Shown here: positions 1 to 8,121 of the stretch, in pieces
How the letters are laid out: each line of letters opens with the position of its first letter
Position numbering within the stretch: the stretch's first letter is position 1
From: Burkholderiaceae bacterium
GTDB lineage: Bacteria > Pseudomonadota > Gammaproteobacteria > Burkholderiales > Burkholderiaceae
Reading direction: 5' to 3'
Assembly: GCA_947448695.1 (NCBI GenBank)
Contig: CANFOL010000007.1
Location: 1-64,000, forward strand
Length of the DNA stretch: 64,000 nucleotides
The notes under the pieces: generated by a model
Told to the model about the DNA's origin: nothing
Databases searched by the model: none
Seen by the model: only the letters and a program-made list of their open reading frames with translations
Program-made: the position numbers and the translations under genes

Positions 1-2
1 TG

Positions 3-272
3 TGTTTTCAAGTATATGAATATGTTCATGCATATTCTGAGCTAAATTTAAAATTGACCTCAGGAATTTTTGGGTCAACGTTTTTCATGTTGACTGGCTT
101 CCATGGTTTTCACGTTACATTGGGCGCTATTATGTTGGCTGTGATTCTAAGCCGCTTAATTAAAGGCCACTTTACTCCCGATAATCATTTTGGATTTGAA
201 GGAGCAGCTTGGTATTGGCACTTTGTAGACGTTGTTTGGTTAGGACTCTATTTAGTTGTTTATTGGATGTAA
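3..272 (+). CDS. ctaE: Cytochrome c oxidase subunit III, C-terminal part (5' truncated)
   Basis: This is the last ~90 residues of subunit III of the aa3-type cytochrome c oxidase in the inner membrane. The reading frame is open from base 3 with no start codon, so the gene begins before the window. A TTG at 54 could be mistaken for a start, but the residues before it (YEYVHAYSELNLK) continue the COX3 family sequence. Conserved pieces are the FHGFHVTLG segment and the C-terminal WYWHFVDVVWLGLY helix. The following genes are oxidase assembly factors, which supports the call. A strong hairpin terminator follows the stop codon. Confidence 0.96.
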   Translation, partial: CFQVYEYVHAYSELNLKLTSGIFGSTFFMLTGFHGFHVTLGAIMLAVILSRLIKGHFTPDNHFGFEGAAWYWHFVDVVWLGLYLVVYWM

Positions 273-275
273 ACA

Positions 276-300
276 AACCGCTGCGATGCAGCGGTTTTTT
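276..300 (+). terminator. Rho-independent terminator after cox3
   Basis: A 9-bp perfect stem (AACCGCTGC / GCAGCGGTT) with a GAT loop is followed by a run of T. It lies 4 nt after the cox3 stop and ends the oxidase subunit transcript. Its T-run overlaps the stop codon of the DUF2909 gene on the other strand. Confidence 0.9.
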
Positions 301-508
301 ATTGCCCGACCCTTATTCCGGTAGTTTGAATCCATCCAAAAGAATATGCTATCCAAACGGATGCAAATAGAAGTAAAGATAGGCTAATACGGATAAAAAG
401 TGACCTAACCATATTAGAGCTAGACCCCTTATCACGCATCATAAAAAAAAGTGCAGAAGCAAGGCTAGCTAAAATGCATAAGAAGATAATTAGGATAATA
501 ATTTTCAT
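299..508 (-). CDS. Twin-transmembrane small protein, DUF2909-like
   Basis: A 69-residue protein with two hydrophobic segments (about residues 2-23 and 40-60) separated by a short charged loop containing MRDKGSSSN. Small two-helix proteins of this type (DUF2909) are commonly found opposite the genes between cox3 and SURF1 in Burkholderiales, and the position matches. It is probably an inner-membrane protein. No enzymatic motif is visible and its function is unknown. It runs against its neighbours, and no good Shine-Dalgarno sequence is seen before the ATG. Confidence 0.75.
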   Translation of the reverse strand: MKIIILIIFLCILASLASALFFMMRDKGSSSNMVRSLFIRISLSLLLFASVWIAYSFGWIQTTGIRVGQ

Positions 509-529
509 AATAGGGCGCTTAATAAATTA

Positions 530-1291
530 ATGATTGTATCTAGAGTTATTCAGGATATCAAAAATCGACGTATTGCATTTGTTGCGATGGTATTTTTAGT
601 GGTTCTCGGGATAGAGTTGGGGTATTGGCAATTACGCAGAGCAGACGTAAAAATTCAGCAAGAACAAAAAATACGTGAATTAGCAGAGCAACCACCAATT
701 AATGCCAATGATCTTCACTGGACATTGGAGCAGGCTTTATACCATCGTATGCAGGCAACTGGATATTGGATGCCTGAACGAGGTATTTGGTTACAAAATA
801 GACCGCATCCATTAGGTAAAGACCCCAAAACCGGCATTGCTACAGGTTTTAATTTGCTAATGCCTTTAAGGCTTTCCTCAACCCCCGAAATGGTTGTATG
901 GGTTAACCGCGGGTGGACCCCTCGAAGCTTTGAAAAAATAAATCAAGTTTCTCCTGTCAAAACAATAACTGAAAAAGTGACCATCGAAGGCATTGTGTTT
1001 CCTGATAGCGGAAAAACATATCAACTTGCCCCTGAGGCTGAAAATTGGGCGAGCGATGGTTTAAAAATTCAAGAGAATCTTGTGATTGATGAGCAGTCTT
1101 TTTTGGGAAAGCAATTATTACCTTTTGTATTACGTGAGCAAAACACTCAAAGAGTAGATGGTTTAGATAAGTCTTTGCCGACGCCTAAATCAGGCGTTAA
1201 TACACATTATGGTTACGCATTTCAATGGTTTGGGCTAGCTTTAATGACCTTCTTGTATTGGGGATTTACAGCTTTTCGCAAAAGATCGTAA
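530..1291 (+). CDS. SURF1 family cytochrome oxidase biogenesis protein
   Basis: A 253-residue inner-membrane protein of the SURF1/Shy1 family, which helps insert heme a into oxidase subunit I. It has the family topology: an N-terminal membrane helix (about residues 15-33) followed by YWQLRRA, a large periplasmic domain, and a C-terminal helix starting near HYGYAFQWFGLA. Family hallmarks such as GIWLQNRPHPLG and VWVNRGW are present. It precedes another membrane protein, ctaA and ctaB in one direction, consistent with an oxidase assembly operon. Length is normal and the frame is intact. Confidence 0.93.
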   Translation: MIVSRVIQDIKNRRIAFVAMVFLVVLGIELGYWQLRRADVKIQQEQKIRELAEQPPINANDLHWTLEQALYHRMQATGYWMPERGIWLQNRPHPLGKDPKTGIATGFNLLMPLRLSSTPEMVVWVNRGWTPRSFEKINQVSPVKTITEKVTIEGIVFPDSGKTYQLAPEAENWASDGLKIQENLVIDEQSFLGKQLLPFVLREQNTQRVDGLDKSLPTPKSGVNTHYGYAFQWFGLALMTFLYWGFTAFRKRS

Positions 1292-1327
1292 TCATTGCGA
1301 TAATAGATATTTATTTGAGCTTGTGAC

Positions 1328-1975
1328 ATGCAAAATCAAGAACCTTTAATTCCAGCCAGCCAGGTCAATACGACATCTAAGGCTAAATCTGGTATATGGC
1401 AAATGTGGTTAATCATCATCATCTTTGCTGCGCCAGTCATTGCATCTTATATGACTTTTTATGTGATTAAGCCATCAGGTGGCAAGACCAACTATGGGCA
1501 ATTAGTGTCTCCTGTACAACCCGCACCGGCTGATTCACTGATGCCCCATGTGTATGGCAAGTGGACTCTTCTTATAGCTAGACCTGCTGAGGATTGCTCT
1601 AAAGATGAAGAGCGTTGCGTCAAGCTACTTTTTTTGCTGAGACAGGTTAGGGCCTCACTTGGAAGGGAAATGGAAAGGGTGCAAATTGTTTGGATTAATA
1701 CAGATAACTCAAAAGTAAGCGAAGCTCTCCAAGAAGCTTATAGCGAGAAAGTTGGCGTGAAGATTATTCAAATGCCAACGAATGAAGAAAGTAAAAATCA
1801 ATTAAATCAATGGTTGAGTATGGATGATGCTAAAGATGCAATCCATTTATTAGATCCTAAAGGTGATCGCATGATGCGTTTTAGTGTCAATCCTCAAGTT
1901 CCCGAGTTTCCTAAAATGAGAAAAGACATAGAAAAACTTTTAAAGTGGAATCCAACTGGTAAGTATGGCAAGTAA
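1328..1975 (+). CDS. Membrane-anchored oxidase-cluster protein with thioredoxin-like features
   Basis: A 215-residue protein with one N-terminal transmembrane helix (about residues 24-46), then a soluble domain predicted to face the periplasm. The soluble part has WTLLIARPAEDCSKDEERC followed by a helix and a strand (RVQIVWINTD), which resembles a thioredoxin/SCO-like fold with two cysteines six residues apart rather than CxxC. Homologous genes sit between surf1 and ctaA in many Burkholderiales and are annotated only as transmembrane oxidase proteins. A role in copper or redox delivery to the oxidase is an inference from fold and place. Confidence 0.7.
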   Translation: MQNQEPLIPASQVNTTSKAKSGIWQMWLIIIIFAAPVIASYMTFYVIKPSGGKTNYGQLVSPVQPAPADSLMPHVYGKWTLLIARPAEDCSKDEERCVKLLFLLRQVRASLGREMERVQIVWINTDNSKVSEALQEAYSEKVGVKIIQMPTNEESKNQLNQWLSMDDAKDAIHLLDPKGDRMMRFSVNPQVPEFPKMRKDIEKLLKWNPTGKYGK

Positions 1976-1993
1976 ATTAAAAAGGTTTTCTTG

Positions 1994-3100
1994 ATGACTT
2001 GGAAGTTAATTATTCAGCTTGGAGTAATTGCTTTATTTATAGGAGCAATTCCGCTGCTCCTAACTGCCTATAAAGGTAATTTGCAAAACTTACAGCGTTT
2101 TGTATGGCTATTAATTTTTTTAACATTTGATTTAATTCTTTTTGGAGCCTTTACAAGGTTGACAGACTCTGGACTTGGGTGCCCTGATTGGCCAGGTTGT
2201 TACGGACACTCGAACCCACTATTTGCAATGGACCATATTCAAGAGGCTCAGCAACAGATGCCCTTTGGCCCTGTGACAGTTACAAAGGCCTGGATTGAGA
2301 TGTTACATCGCTACTTTGCTAGTGGAGTCGGATTCTTAACCCTTAGCCTAATGGTAATGACTTGGATAAAAAGAAAAGAGTTTGGTTATCGTATTTTTCT
2401 TTTCTCAGGTGGGCTATTTTTATTAGTTTGTCTGCAGGGCGCCTTTGGAGCCTTAACTGTTACTTTGCGGCTTCAGCCACTAATTGTTTCAATACATTTA
2501 ATACTTGCCCTTTGTTTTATCATGGGGCTTACAGTGTTGTCTGAATTAACAAAAAAGAATCAACAGACTTTAAAACCCCAGAACTATTTAAAGGCGATTC
2601 CGTTCTTTGTGATCTTAGTGGTCTTTAGCCAAATACTATTAGGAGCTTGGGTTAGTACTAATTATGCTGTTTTAGCCTGTAATGGTTTTCCAATGTGCAA
2701 TGAAGAGTGGTTCCCACAAATGGACTTCCTGAATGGATTTACATGGTGGAGAGAGCTTGGGAAAACTGCTTCAGGTGATTATTTATCTATAGAGGCATTA
2801 ATTGCAATTCATTGGACGCATCGCTTAGGAGCAATGATTACAACAATAACGCTGGTGTGTTTTTTGTATTTCTTAATAAAAATCAAACAAGCAGGAAATT
2901 CAAGCTTTCAAATCCAGGCCCAATATTGGAGTCGATTTGTTTTATTCGTTCTTTGCACCCAACTATTAAGTGGATTATCTAATGTGATCTTTCAATGGCC
3001 TATGATCGCAGCCCTAATTCACACGGGAGGAGCATCTGCTTTGTTAATTGGCTTAACTAAGTTACTATTACTTTCTTTTCAAAAGTCTTTATCAAAATGA
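1994..3100 (+). CDS. ctaA: Heme A synthase (CtaA/COX15)
   Basis: An integral membrane protein of 368 residues that oxidises the methyl group of heme O to the formyl group of heme A. About eight hydrophobic segments are visible. The two half-repeats each carry conserved histidines: [12 protein letters not shown] in the first half and [10 protein letters not shown] in the second. [22 protein letters not shown] is the characteristic loop with a cysteine pair. I chose the ATG at 1994 over a TTG one codon earlier because an AAAGG sequence lies about 8 nt before it. The 3' end overlaps ctaB by 4 nt (ATGA). Confidence 0.95.
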   Translation: MTWKLIIQLGVIALFIGAIPLLLTAYKGNLQNLQRFVWLLIFLTFDLILFGAFTRLTDSGLGCPDWPGCYGHSNPLFAMDHIQEAQQQMPFGPVTVTKAWIEMLHRYFASGVGFLTLSLMVMTWIKRKEFGYRIFLFSGGLFLLVCLQGAFGALTVTLRLQPLIVSIHLILALCFIMGLTVLSELTKKNQQTLKPQNYLKAIPFFVILVVFSQILLGAWVSTNYAVLACNGFPMCNEEWFPQMDFLNGFTWWRELGKTASGDYLSIEALIAIHWTHRLGAMITTITLVCFLYFLIKIKQAGNSSFQIQAQYWSRFVLFVLCTQLLSGLSNVIFQWPMIAALIHTGGASALLIGLTKLLLLSFQKSLSK

Positions 3101-3975
3101 CTCAACATACTTTAACTAAAACAAAATGGCGCCAGTTGTATGCTTTGACTAAACCTCGGGTGACACAATTAGCTGTTTTTTGTGCAATGATTGGTATGTT
3201 TTTAGCTACCCCCGGCATGGTTCCTTTGCCAATACTAATTGGTGGTTCTTTTGGAATTTTGTTATTGGCGAGTGCTGCTTTTGCAGTCAATTGTTTAATC
3301 GAGCAAAAAGTGGATGCCAAAATGAAAAGAACCGCTTGGCGAGCGTCCGCCACCGGTGAGGCAACTACTTCTGAAATCCTAATACTATCTTCAGTATTGG
3401 GCGTGATGGGATCTATCATGCTGTGGGTTTTTGCTAATCCTTTGACCATGTGGCTAACAATATTAACTTTTGTAGGATATGCCATTATTTATACTTGGTT
3501 TTTAAAGCCCGCAACCTCACAAAATATTGTGATTGGTGGCTTATCTGGAGCTATGCCACCAGCCCTTGGATGGGCGGCTGTAGCCAATGACGTGCCCCCA
3601 GAGGCATGGCTATTAGTGCTAATTATTTTTGTTTGGACCCCACCCCATTTTTGGGCATTAGCGCTATATCGCCGCGAGGATTACCAAAACTCAGAATTGC
3701 CTATGTTGCCCAATACCCATGGTGAGCAATATACCTTGTTACATATTGTTTTATATACTTTGATCATGTTAGCCGCTTCGATTCTGCCTTATGTTTATGG
3801 GATGAGTGGGTTACTTTACTTACTCAGTGCAATCATTCTGGGGGGTATATTTTTAGCATACTCTGTTAAGTTGTACTTTCATTATTCAGATGCATTAGCA
3901 AAAAAAACATTCAAATACTCTATTTGGTACTTGTCTTTCTTATTTGTTGCATTGTTGATTGATCATTATGTTTAA
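3097..3975 (+). CDS. ctaB: Protoheme IX farnesyltransferase (heme O synthase)
   Basis: A 292-residue UbiA-superfamily membrane prenyltransferase that adds a farnesyl group to heme B to make heme O, the substrate of CtaA. The two prenyl-diphosphate motifs are visible: [15 protein letters not shown] in the N-terminal half and [15 protein letters not shown] in the C-terminal half, with the family signature [10 protein letters not shown] between them. It starts inside the end of ctaA (ATGA) and overlaps the start of the SCO1 gene, so the three are probably translationally coupled. Confidence 0.96.
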   Translation: MTQHTLTKTKWRQLYALTKPRVTQLAVFCAMIGMFLATPGMVPLPILIGGSFGILLLASAAFAVNCLIEQKVDAKMKRTAWRASATGEATTSEILILSSVLGVMGSIMLWVFANPLTMWLTILTFVGYAIIYTWFLKPATSQNIVIGGLSGAMPPALGWAAVANDVPPEAWLLVLIIFVWTPPHFWALALYRREDYQNSELPMLPNTHGEQYTLLHIVLYTLIMLAASILPYVYGMSGLLYLLSAIILGGIFLAYSVKLYFHYSDALAKKTFKYSIWYLSFLFVALLIDHYV

Positions 3976-4567
3976 ATTTAAATCATTCAAGCTTTTGCTG
4001 TTGGCGTTCAGTGTTTTGACATTGTTATCTTGTTCACAACAACAAAAATTTAATAATGTTGATATTTCTGGCTCCACCTCTTTTTCACCTGCTTTTGAAT
4101 TACAGGATCATCATGGGCAAGTTAGACAAATTGAAGACTTCAAGGGTAAAGTTGTTGTGATTTTTTTTGGCTATACCCAATGCCCAGATGTCTGTCCAAC
4201 CACGATGTTTGAGATGAAAAAAGTAATGGAACTTCTGGGTAAAGATGCAGACCAAGTTCAAGTGGCTTTTATTACCCTTGACCCAGTTAGAGATACTTTA
4301 GAGTTATTAGAAAAATACGTTCCAAGTTTTGATACGCGATTTTTAGGACTTCGTCCGCAAAGTCCTGAGGCATTAGAAAAGCTAGCTAAAGGGTATAAAG
4401 TGTTTTATCAAAAGGTTTATGGTAAAGACCCGCAGTACTATACGATTGATCACACTGCTGGCAGTTATGTAATAGACAAAAAAGGGCAATTACGCCTTTT
4501 TGTAAGGCATAACCAAGGTGAAAAAAACCTAGCAGATGATTTAAGAAAGCTAGCAAAGGAAAATTAA
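3968..4567 (+). CDS. SCO1/SenC copper chaperone lipoprotein
   Basis: A periplasmic thioredoxin-fold protein that helps assemble the CuA centre of oxidase subunit II. The copper-binding CxxxC is seen in [10 protein letters not shown], and the distal histidine in [10 protein letters not shown]. The N-terminus is a lipoprotein signal ending in LLSC, so the protein should be lipid-anchored. I chose the ATG at 3968, which overlaps the ctaB stop by 8 nt; an upstream TTG at 3959 would only add a few residues. It ends tail-to-tail with rpoH, sharing the 4 bases TTAA. Confidence 0.93.
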   Translation: MFKFKSFKLLLLAFSVLTLLSCSQQQKFNNVDISGSTSFSPAFELQDHHGQVRQIEDFKGKVVVIFFGYTQCPDVCPTTMFEMKKVMELLGKDADQVQVAFITLDPVRDTLELLEKYVPSFDTRFLGLRPQSPEALEKLAKGYKVFYQKVYGKDPQYYTIDHTAGSYVIDKKGQLRLFVRHNQGEKNLADDLRKLAKEN

Positions 4568-5475
4568 TTATTTACTTGGTTTAGATGCTCGCGCATTTTT
4601 TTGAGCGCAGAAGTTTCAATTTGGCGAACACGTTCAGCAGAAATATTAAACTCAGCAGCTAAATCGTGAAGAGTTAGAGGTGTTTTGCCTGATGAGGCAG
4701 ACAGCCATCTCGCACAAATAATTCGTTGACTTCTGGCATCTAAAATATGCAATGCAGAATCAAGCCCTGAAGTCTCAAGTTCTAAAGCCTCTTTACGAGA
4801 AAGAACTTCTGTCGGCTCAAGACTAGAGTCTGACATCCAAGCACCTATTTCTTTTGGGCTCTCTTCGTCATGATCCGGCTCTAGTTGCATATCATGACCA
4901 CCTAAGCGAATTTCCATATGGCGAACATCATCCGCTTTTACATCTAAAGCTTTTGCAAGCGCATTAATTTCATCATCTGACATAGCGTTTAAATGAGGCT
5001 TGTTACTTCTCAAGTTAAAGAAAAGTTTACGTTGAGGCTTCGTTGTTGCAATTCTGACTAGGCGCCAGTTTTTTAGAATAAATTCATGAATTTCAGCTTT
5101 GATCCAATAAATAGCATATGAGACGAGGCGTGTGCCTTGAGAGCGGTCAAACTTTTTAACAGCCTTCATTAAACCAATATTACCTTCTTGTATTAGGTCG
5201 GCATGAGGCAATCCATAGCCTAAATATTGACGAGAAACAGAAACTACAACACGAAGATGACTGAGAACTAATTTGCGAGCAGCATCTAAGTCATTTTTTT
5301 CAGAAAGATTTTTTGCAAGCTGAATTTCTTCAGTGGCGGTTAACATCGGCATTTGATTTACTGCTGAAATATAAGCTTCAAGACTTCCAACTCCACCTTG
5401 TGGAAGAGTTGGCATTACTGGAATAATGCCATTTGAAATGATGGGTGTCGTTGTCGGAATAATTAATTTACTCAT
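4564..5475 (-). CDS. rpoH: RNA polymerase heat-shock sigma factor RpoH (sigma-32)
   Basis: A 303-residue group-3 sigma factor that directs RNA polymerase to heat-shock promoters. Region 1.2/2.1 (YISAVNQMPMLTATEE), region 2 (LPHADLIQEGNIGLMKAVKKFD and SYAIYWIKAEIHEFILKNWRLV) and region 4 with a helix-turn-helix (LTLHDLAAEFNISAERVRQIE) are present in order. A perfect CIRCE operator lies 10-36 nt before the start codon, so HrcA repression is predicted. Only nine bases separate the operator from the ATG and no clear Shine-Dalgarno sequence is seen there. The 3' end overlaps the SCO1 gene by 4 nt. Confidence 0.96.
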   Translation of the reverse strand: MSKLIIPTTTPIISNGIIPVMPTLPQGGVGSLEAYISAVNQMPMLTATEEIQLAKNLSEKNDLDAARKLVLSHLRVVVSVSRQYLGYGLPHADLIQEGNIGLMKAVKKFDRSQGTRLVSYAIYWIKAEIHEFILKNWRLVRIATTKPQRKLFFNLRSNKPHLNAMSDDEINALAKALDVKADDVRHMEIRLGGHDMQLEPDHDEESPKEIGAWMSDSSLEPTEVLSRKEALELETSGLDSALHILDARSQRIICARWLSASSGKTPLTLHDLAAEFNISAERVRQIETSALKKMREHLNQVNN

Positions 5476-5484
5476 ATGTTTATT

Positions 5485-5511
5485 TTAGCACTCATTTTAT
5501 CAGAGTGCTAA
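5485..5511 (-). promoter_or_regulatory. CIRCE element (HrcA operator) upstream of rpoH
   Basis: The inverted repeat TTAGCACTC, nine bases, GAGTGCTAA matches the CIRCE consensus at every position of both arms. CIRCE is the operator of the heat-shock repressor HrcA. Its distance of 9 nt from the rpoH start codon places it in the 5' untranslated region, where it could also form a hairpin in the mRNA close to the start. hrcA itself is not in this window. Confidence 0.93.
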
Positions 5512-5677
5512 AATAATTTATTGCCTTAAGCTATTGATAAATATAGTTAATATTATATATATTGACGATATTCACCCATCTTAAAACTTTAGTCAAATAT
5601 CTTGGAACTGAGCTGGAGTATTAGTAGTCTATAGAAAATCTTGATGAATTAAGTTAATACGACAAAACCTAGAACCA

Positions 5678-6994
5678 TCAATGCCAGCGAGTTGGCAAAT
5701 ATTTTGCATAGTAAAGTGGCATCACGATATGAGTTTGCATGATCTCTGTTGACCCCTGCGTTCCAGTGAGTTTAATCGTTTTGTGTGGTTGGCATTTTTC
5801 AATATATGATTGCAGCGACTTTGCGCGTGTGCGTTTACCGCTTTTGACTTCAATTGGAATAATTTGGCCTTGATCATTGGTGACAATGAATTCAATTTCT
5901 GCGCGTGCGTCACACCATGAAAAGCTAGGCTCTATGCCGATTGCAGCCAATTCTTGTTGGACGAAATTTTCAGCGATATAGCCTTTGTATTCGAATGCTT
6001 GCTGTTTGATTTCGCGATATCCGACGCCAAGCATATTGTTGAGTAGACCGACATCAAACAGGAAGAGCTTAACTTTGTTTTCTTCTTGGTAAGCAGACAG
6101 CGGTGTCCTAGGCATTCCTTCTATCGGGTGGTTTTTCAATACGAGGCGACATCTGTGTAACCAATTGATCGCTGTTTCAAATTCACCATAGCGTGATTTA
6201 TTTCGATAGACACCTTTGAATTTGAAACGGTTGACTGACGCATCGACGACTGCAGACAACTGAGCAGGGATTTGATTGAAGACGGCTTCAATTAATTGAG
6301 AGTTGCCTTTGTTTGAATACTTTCCAAAATCGCGACGGTACCCTTCAACTAAGTTTGCATGAATCTGTGTAACGTTTGATATACGTTCGAGTATGCTTGC
6401 TTCTGGATTCGCAAACCATGCTGCGACTGCCTCAGGCAGTCCGCCAGTGAAATAGTAATCCGTTAGTTTGTCAAATAATATGCTGTGCGCTGCGGCGCTA
6501 TTAACTTGCGTTTCGAAAGCTTTGATCAGTGCAGGTTCATTTGAAGCGAGTAGGAATTCGTAAAATGTCAGAGGGCGCAAATTATATTGCTCGACTTTGC
6601 CAACGGGAAAAGAATTGAGTAGTCCGAAATTCGAACCACTGGCAGCGATGTAATAGTCTGGAGTTTTTTCTGCAAAATATTTTAAAGATGATATTGCACG
6701 CTCGCACTCACCAATTTCGTCGAGTATTAATAAATCGGTAGTGGGATTAAAAACTTGCCCTGTGAGCAATTCAATATTTGACAGAATATCGTTTGGGGCT
6801 AGTGATCCAGAAAATGCTTGGGCAAGATCAGGGCGTTCCAGAAAATCGAGATGGAGCGTTTGAGTAAATCCCTGCCCTAATAATTGTTTCAGTAGATACG
6901 TTTTTCCGGTCTGACGCGCCCCATCAATTAACAATGGCTTGCGTTGCGGCTGCGATTTCCAATTAATGAGCTTATCAAGTAATTGTCGTTTCAA
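5678..6994 (-). CDS. AAA-type ATPase with DUF4143 domain, function unknown
   Basis: A 438-residue protein with an N-terminal P-loop ATPase domain (AAA_14 type): Walker A GARQTGKT at residues 25-32 and Walker B DLLILDEIGE at 87-96. The C-terminal DUF4143 region contains AEIEFIV and IPIEVKSGK (near residues 366-386), resembling a PD-(D/E)xK nuclease-like core with the metal aspartate replaced by glutamate. The start is a TTG, supported by GGGGAG about 6 nt before it. Genes of this family are widespread and patchy in bacteria, and no substrate is established. It stands alone between rpoH and ftsY, where ftsX and ftsE often sit in relatives, so I infer an insertion or replacement. Confidence 0.88.
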   Translation of the reverse strand: MKRQLLDKLINWKSQPQRKPLLIDGARQTGKTYLLKQLLGQGFTQTLHLDFLERPDLAQAFSGSLAPNDILSNIELLTGQVFNPTTDLLILDEIGECERAISSLKYFAEKTPDYYIAASGSNFGLLNSFPVGKVEQYNLRPLTFYEFLLASNEPALIKAFETQVNSAAAHSILFDKLTDYYFTGGLPEAVAAWFANPEASILERISNVTQIHANLVEGYRRDFGKYSNKGNSQLIEAVFNQIPAQLSAVVDASVNRFKFKGVYRNKSRYGEFETAINWLHRCRLVLKNHPIEGMPRTPLSAYQEENKVKLFLFDVGLLNNMLGVGYREIKQQAFEYKGYIAENFVQQELAAIGIEPSFSWCDARAEIEFIVTNDQGQIIPIEVKSGKRTRAKSLQSYIEKCQPHKTIKLTGTQGSTEIMQTHIVMPLYYAKYLPTRWH

Positions 6995-7064
6995 TGGTCT
7001 CCCCTCGGGAATATGGAAATATTAGCGGCACCTAAATCATTTTTCTGCCACATTTTGTAGTCTG

Positions 7065-7093
7065 ATTATACTTTAATTTGCACTATTATGCGC
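7065..7093 (-). promoter_or_regulatory. Putative promoter of the DUF4143 ATPase gene
   Basis: On the minus strand a perfect -10 hexamer TATAAT lies at 7065-7070, about 70 bases before the TTG start. The -35 position at 17-nt spacing (7088-7093) has no good TTGACA match and is occupied by the palindrome TATGCGCATA. A promoter needing an activator, or controlled by a protein bound to the palindrome, would fit. Confidence 0.4.
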
Positions 7094-7125
7094 ATAAAAA
7101 TGTAATTTATTCCTTTTATATGCGC
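7087..7125. repeat. Palindrome TATGCGCATA with a second half-site
   Basis: TATGCGCATA at 7087-7096 is a perfect 10-bp palindrome. TATGCGC occurs again at 7119-7125, and the flanks GCGCATAAAA and TTTTATATGCGC form an imperfect inverted repeat. The pair lies between ftsY and the DUF4143 ATPase gene and covers the likely -35 region of the latter, so it is a candidate operator. The binding protein is unknown. Confidence 0.45.
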
Positions 7126-7180
7126 CAAAAGTAGTTTTTTGGATTAATGAGACGATCTAAAGACTAATCAGTATCGTTAT

Positions 7181-8080
7181 TTAATCGTTGTTTAATAACT
7201 CATTTGCAAATAAAAGCGCTGAAAATGGCTGAATTTGTTCCATTTTTTCACCCACGCCAAGGCCCATAATTTGTGGAAAATTTGGGGTAGATCTCAAGGA
7301 CTGAGCTATCGCACATAGAACTCCCCCTTTCGCAGTACCATCAACTTTTGTGATAATTAAACTAGATAATTGCAGAGCATCATGAAAAGCTTTGACTTGT
7401 GTTAAGCCATTTTGCCCAGTGTTGCCATCTAGAACCAAAATAGTTTGGTGTGGAGCGCTAGGAATTAGTTTTTGGATCACCCTTTTGACCTTTTTGAGCT
7501 CTTCCATCAAATTCGACTGGGTTGCAAGTCGACCAGCAGTATCGATAATTAATATATCTGTTTGTCTAGCAAGAGCTGCGCCAATAGCGTCATGGGCAAC
7601 GGTTGCAGCATCTCCGCTGGATTGAACGATAACTTCAACCTCATTGCGTTTACCCCATTCACCTAACTGCTCTCTGGCCGCGGCTCTAAAGGTATCGCCT
7701 GCCGCCAATAAGACCTTTTTATTTTGAATTTGGAGTGCATGGCACAATTTGCCTATAGTCGTGGTTTTACCAGCCCCATTAACTCCAACAATGAGCCAAA
7801 TTTCAGGGGTGTGAGTAGGGGTATGCTGATTTAAGGGATTGATATTAAACTCTAAGGGGTAGAGTAGTTCTGCAATGAGTATTTCTAATTGATTTTTAAG
7901 TTCAGTAGGATCTGTTATTTTTTCTTTTTTAGAGGTGGAGCGTAATTTGTTCATTAGTTCCTGTGTGGCATGAATACCCACATCCGCTAACAACAAGGAT
8001 TCTTCAAGAGATTCAAATAATTCTTCATCAACCTTAGAACGGTTAAATAGGGATGATAAAGTTTTGCGTAAACCAAACAT
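7181..8080 (-). CDS. ftsY: Signal recognition particle receptor FtsY
   Basis: A 299-residue SRP GTPase that docks ribosome-SRP complexes at the inner membrane for co-translational insertion. The NG domain is complete: P-loop GVNGAGKTTT at residues 99-108, DTFRAAAREQL, DTAGRL and the G4 motif TKVDGTAKGG. The acidic A domain before it is very short, with the N domain starting almost at residue 1 (MFGLRKTLSSLF), so this is one of the compact forms. The usual neighbours ftsE and ftsX are not present here. It is divergent from the M16 peptidase gene with 41 bp between starts. Confidence 0.96.
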   Translation of the reverse strand: MFGLRKTLSSLFNRSKVDEELFESLEESLLLADVGIHATQELMNKLRSTSKKEKITDPTELKNQLEILIAELLYPLEFNINPLNQHTPTHTPEIWLIVGVNGAGKTTTIGKLCHALQIQNKKVLLAAGDTFRAAAREQLGEWGKRNEVEVIVQSSGDAATVAHDAIGAALARQTDILIIDTAGRLATQSNLMEELKKVKRVIQKLIPSAPHQTILVLDGNTGQNGLTQVKAFHDALQLSSLIITKVDGTAKGGVLCAIAQSLRSTPNFPQIMGLGVGEKMEQIQPFSALLFANELLNND

Positions 8081-8121
8081 AAGATTATTTTACAGATGAA
8101 ATTTGAAAAAGGTAATTCATA

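Noticed and set aside
54..272. Small protein starting at TTG 54
   Set aside because: Codons before 54 stay open and continue the COX3 family sequence, so it is the end of cox3.
5678..6994. DUF4143 ATPase as part of an antiphage or toxin-antitoxin system
   Set aside because: No partner gene, no adjacent nuclease, methylase or antitoxin. The family function is unknown, so a defence label is not supported.
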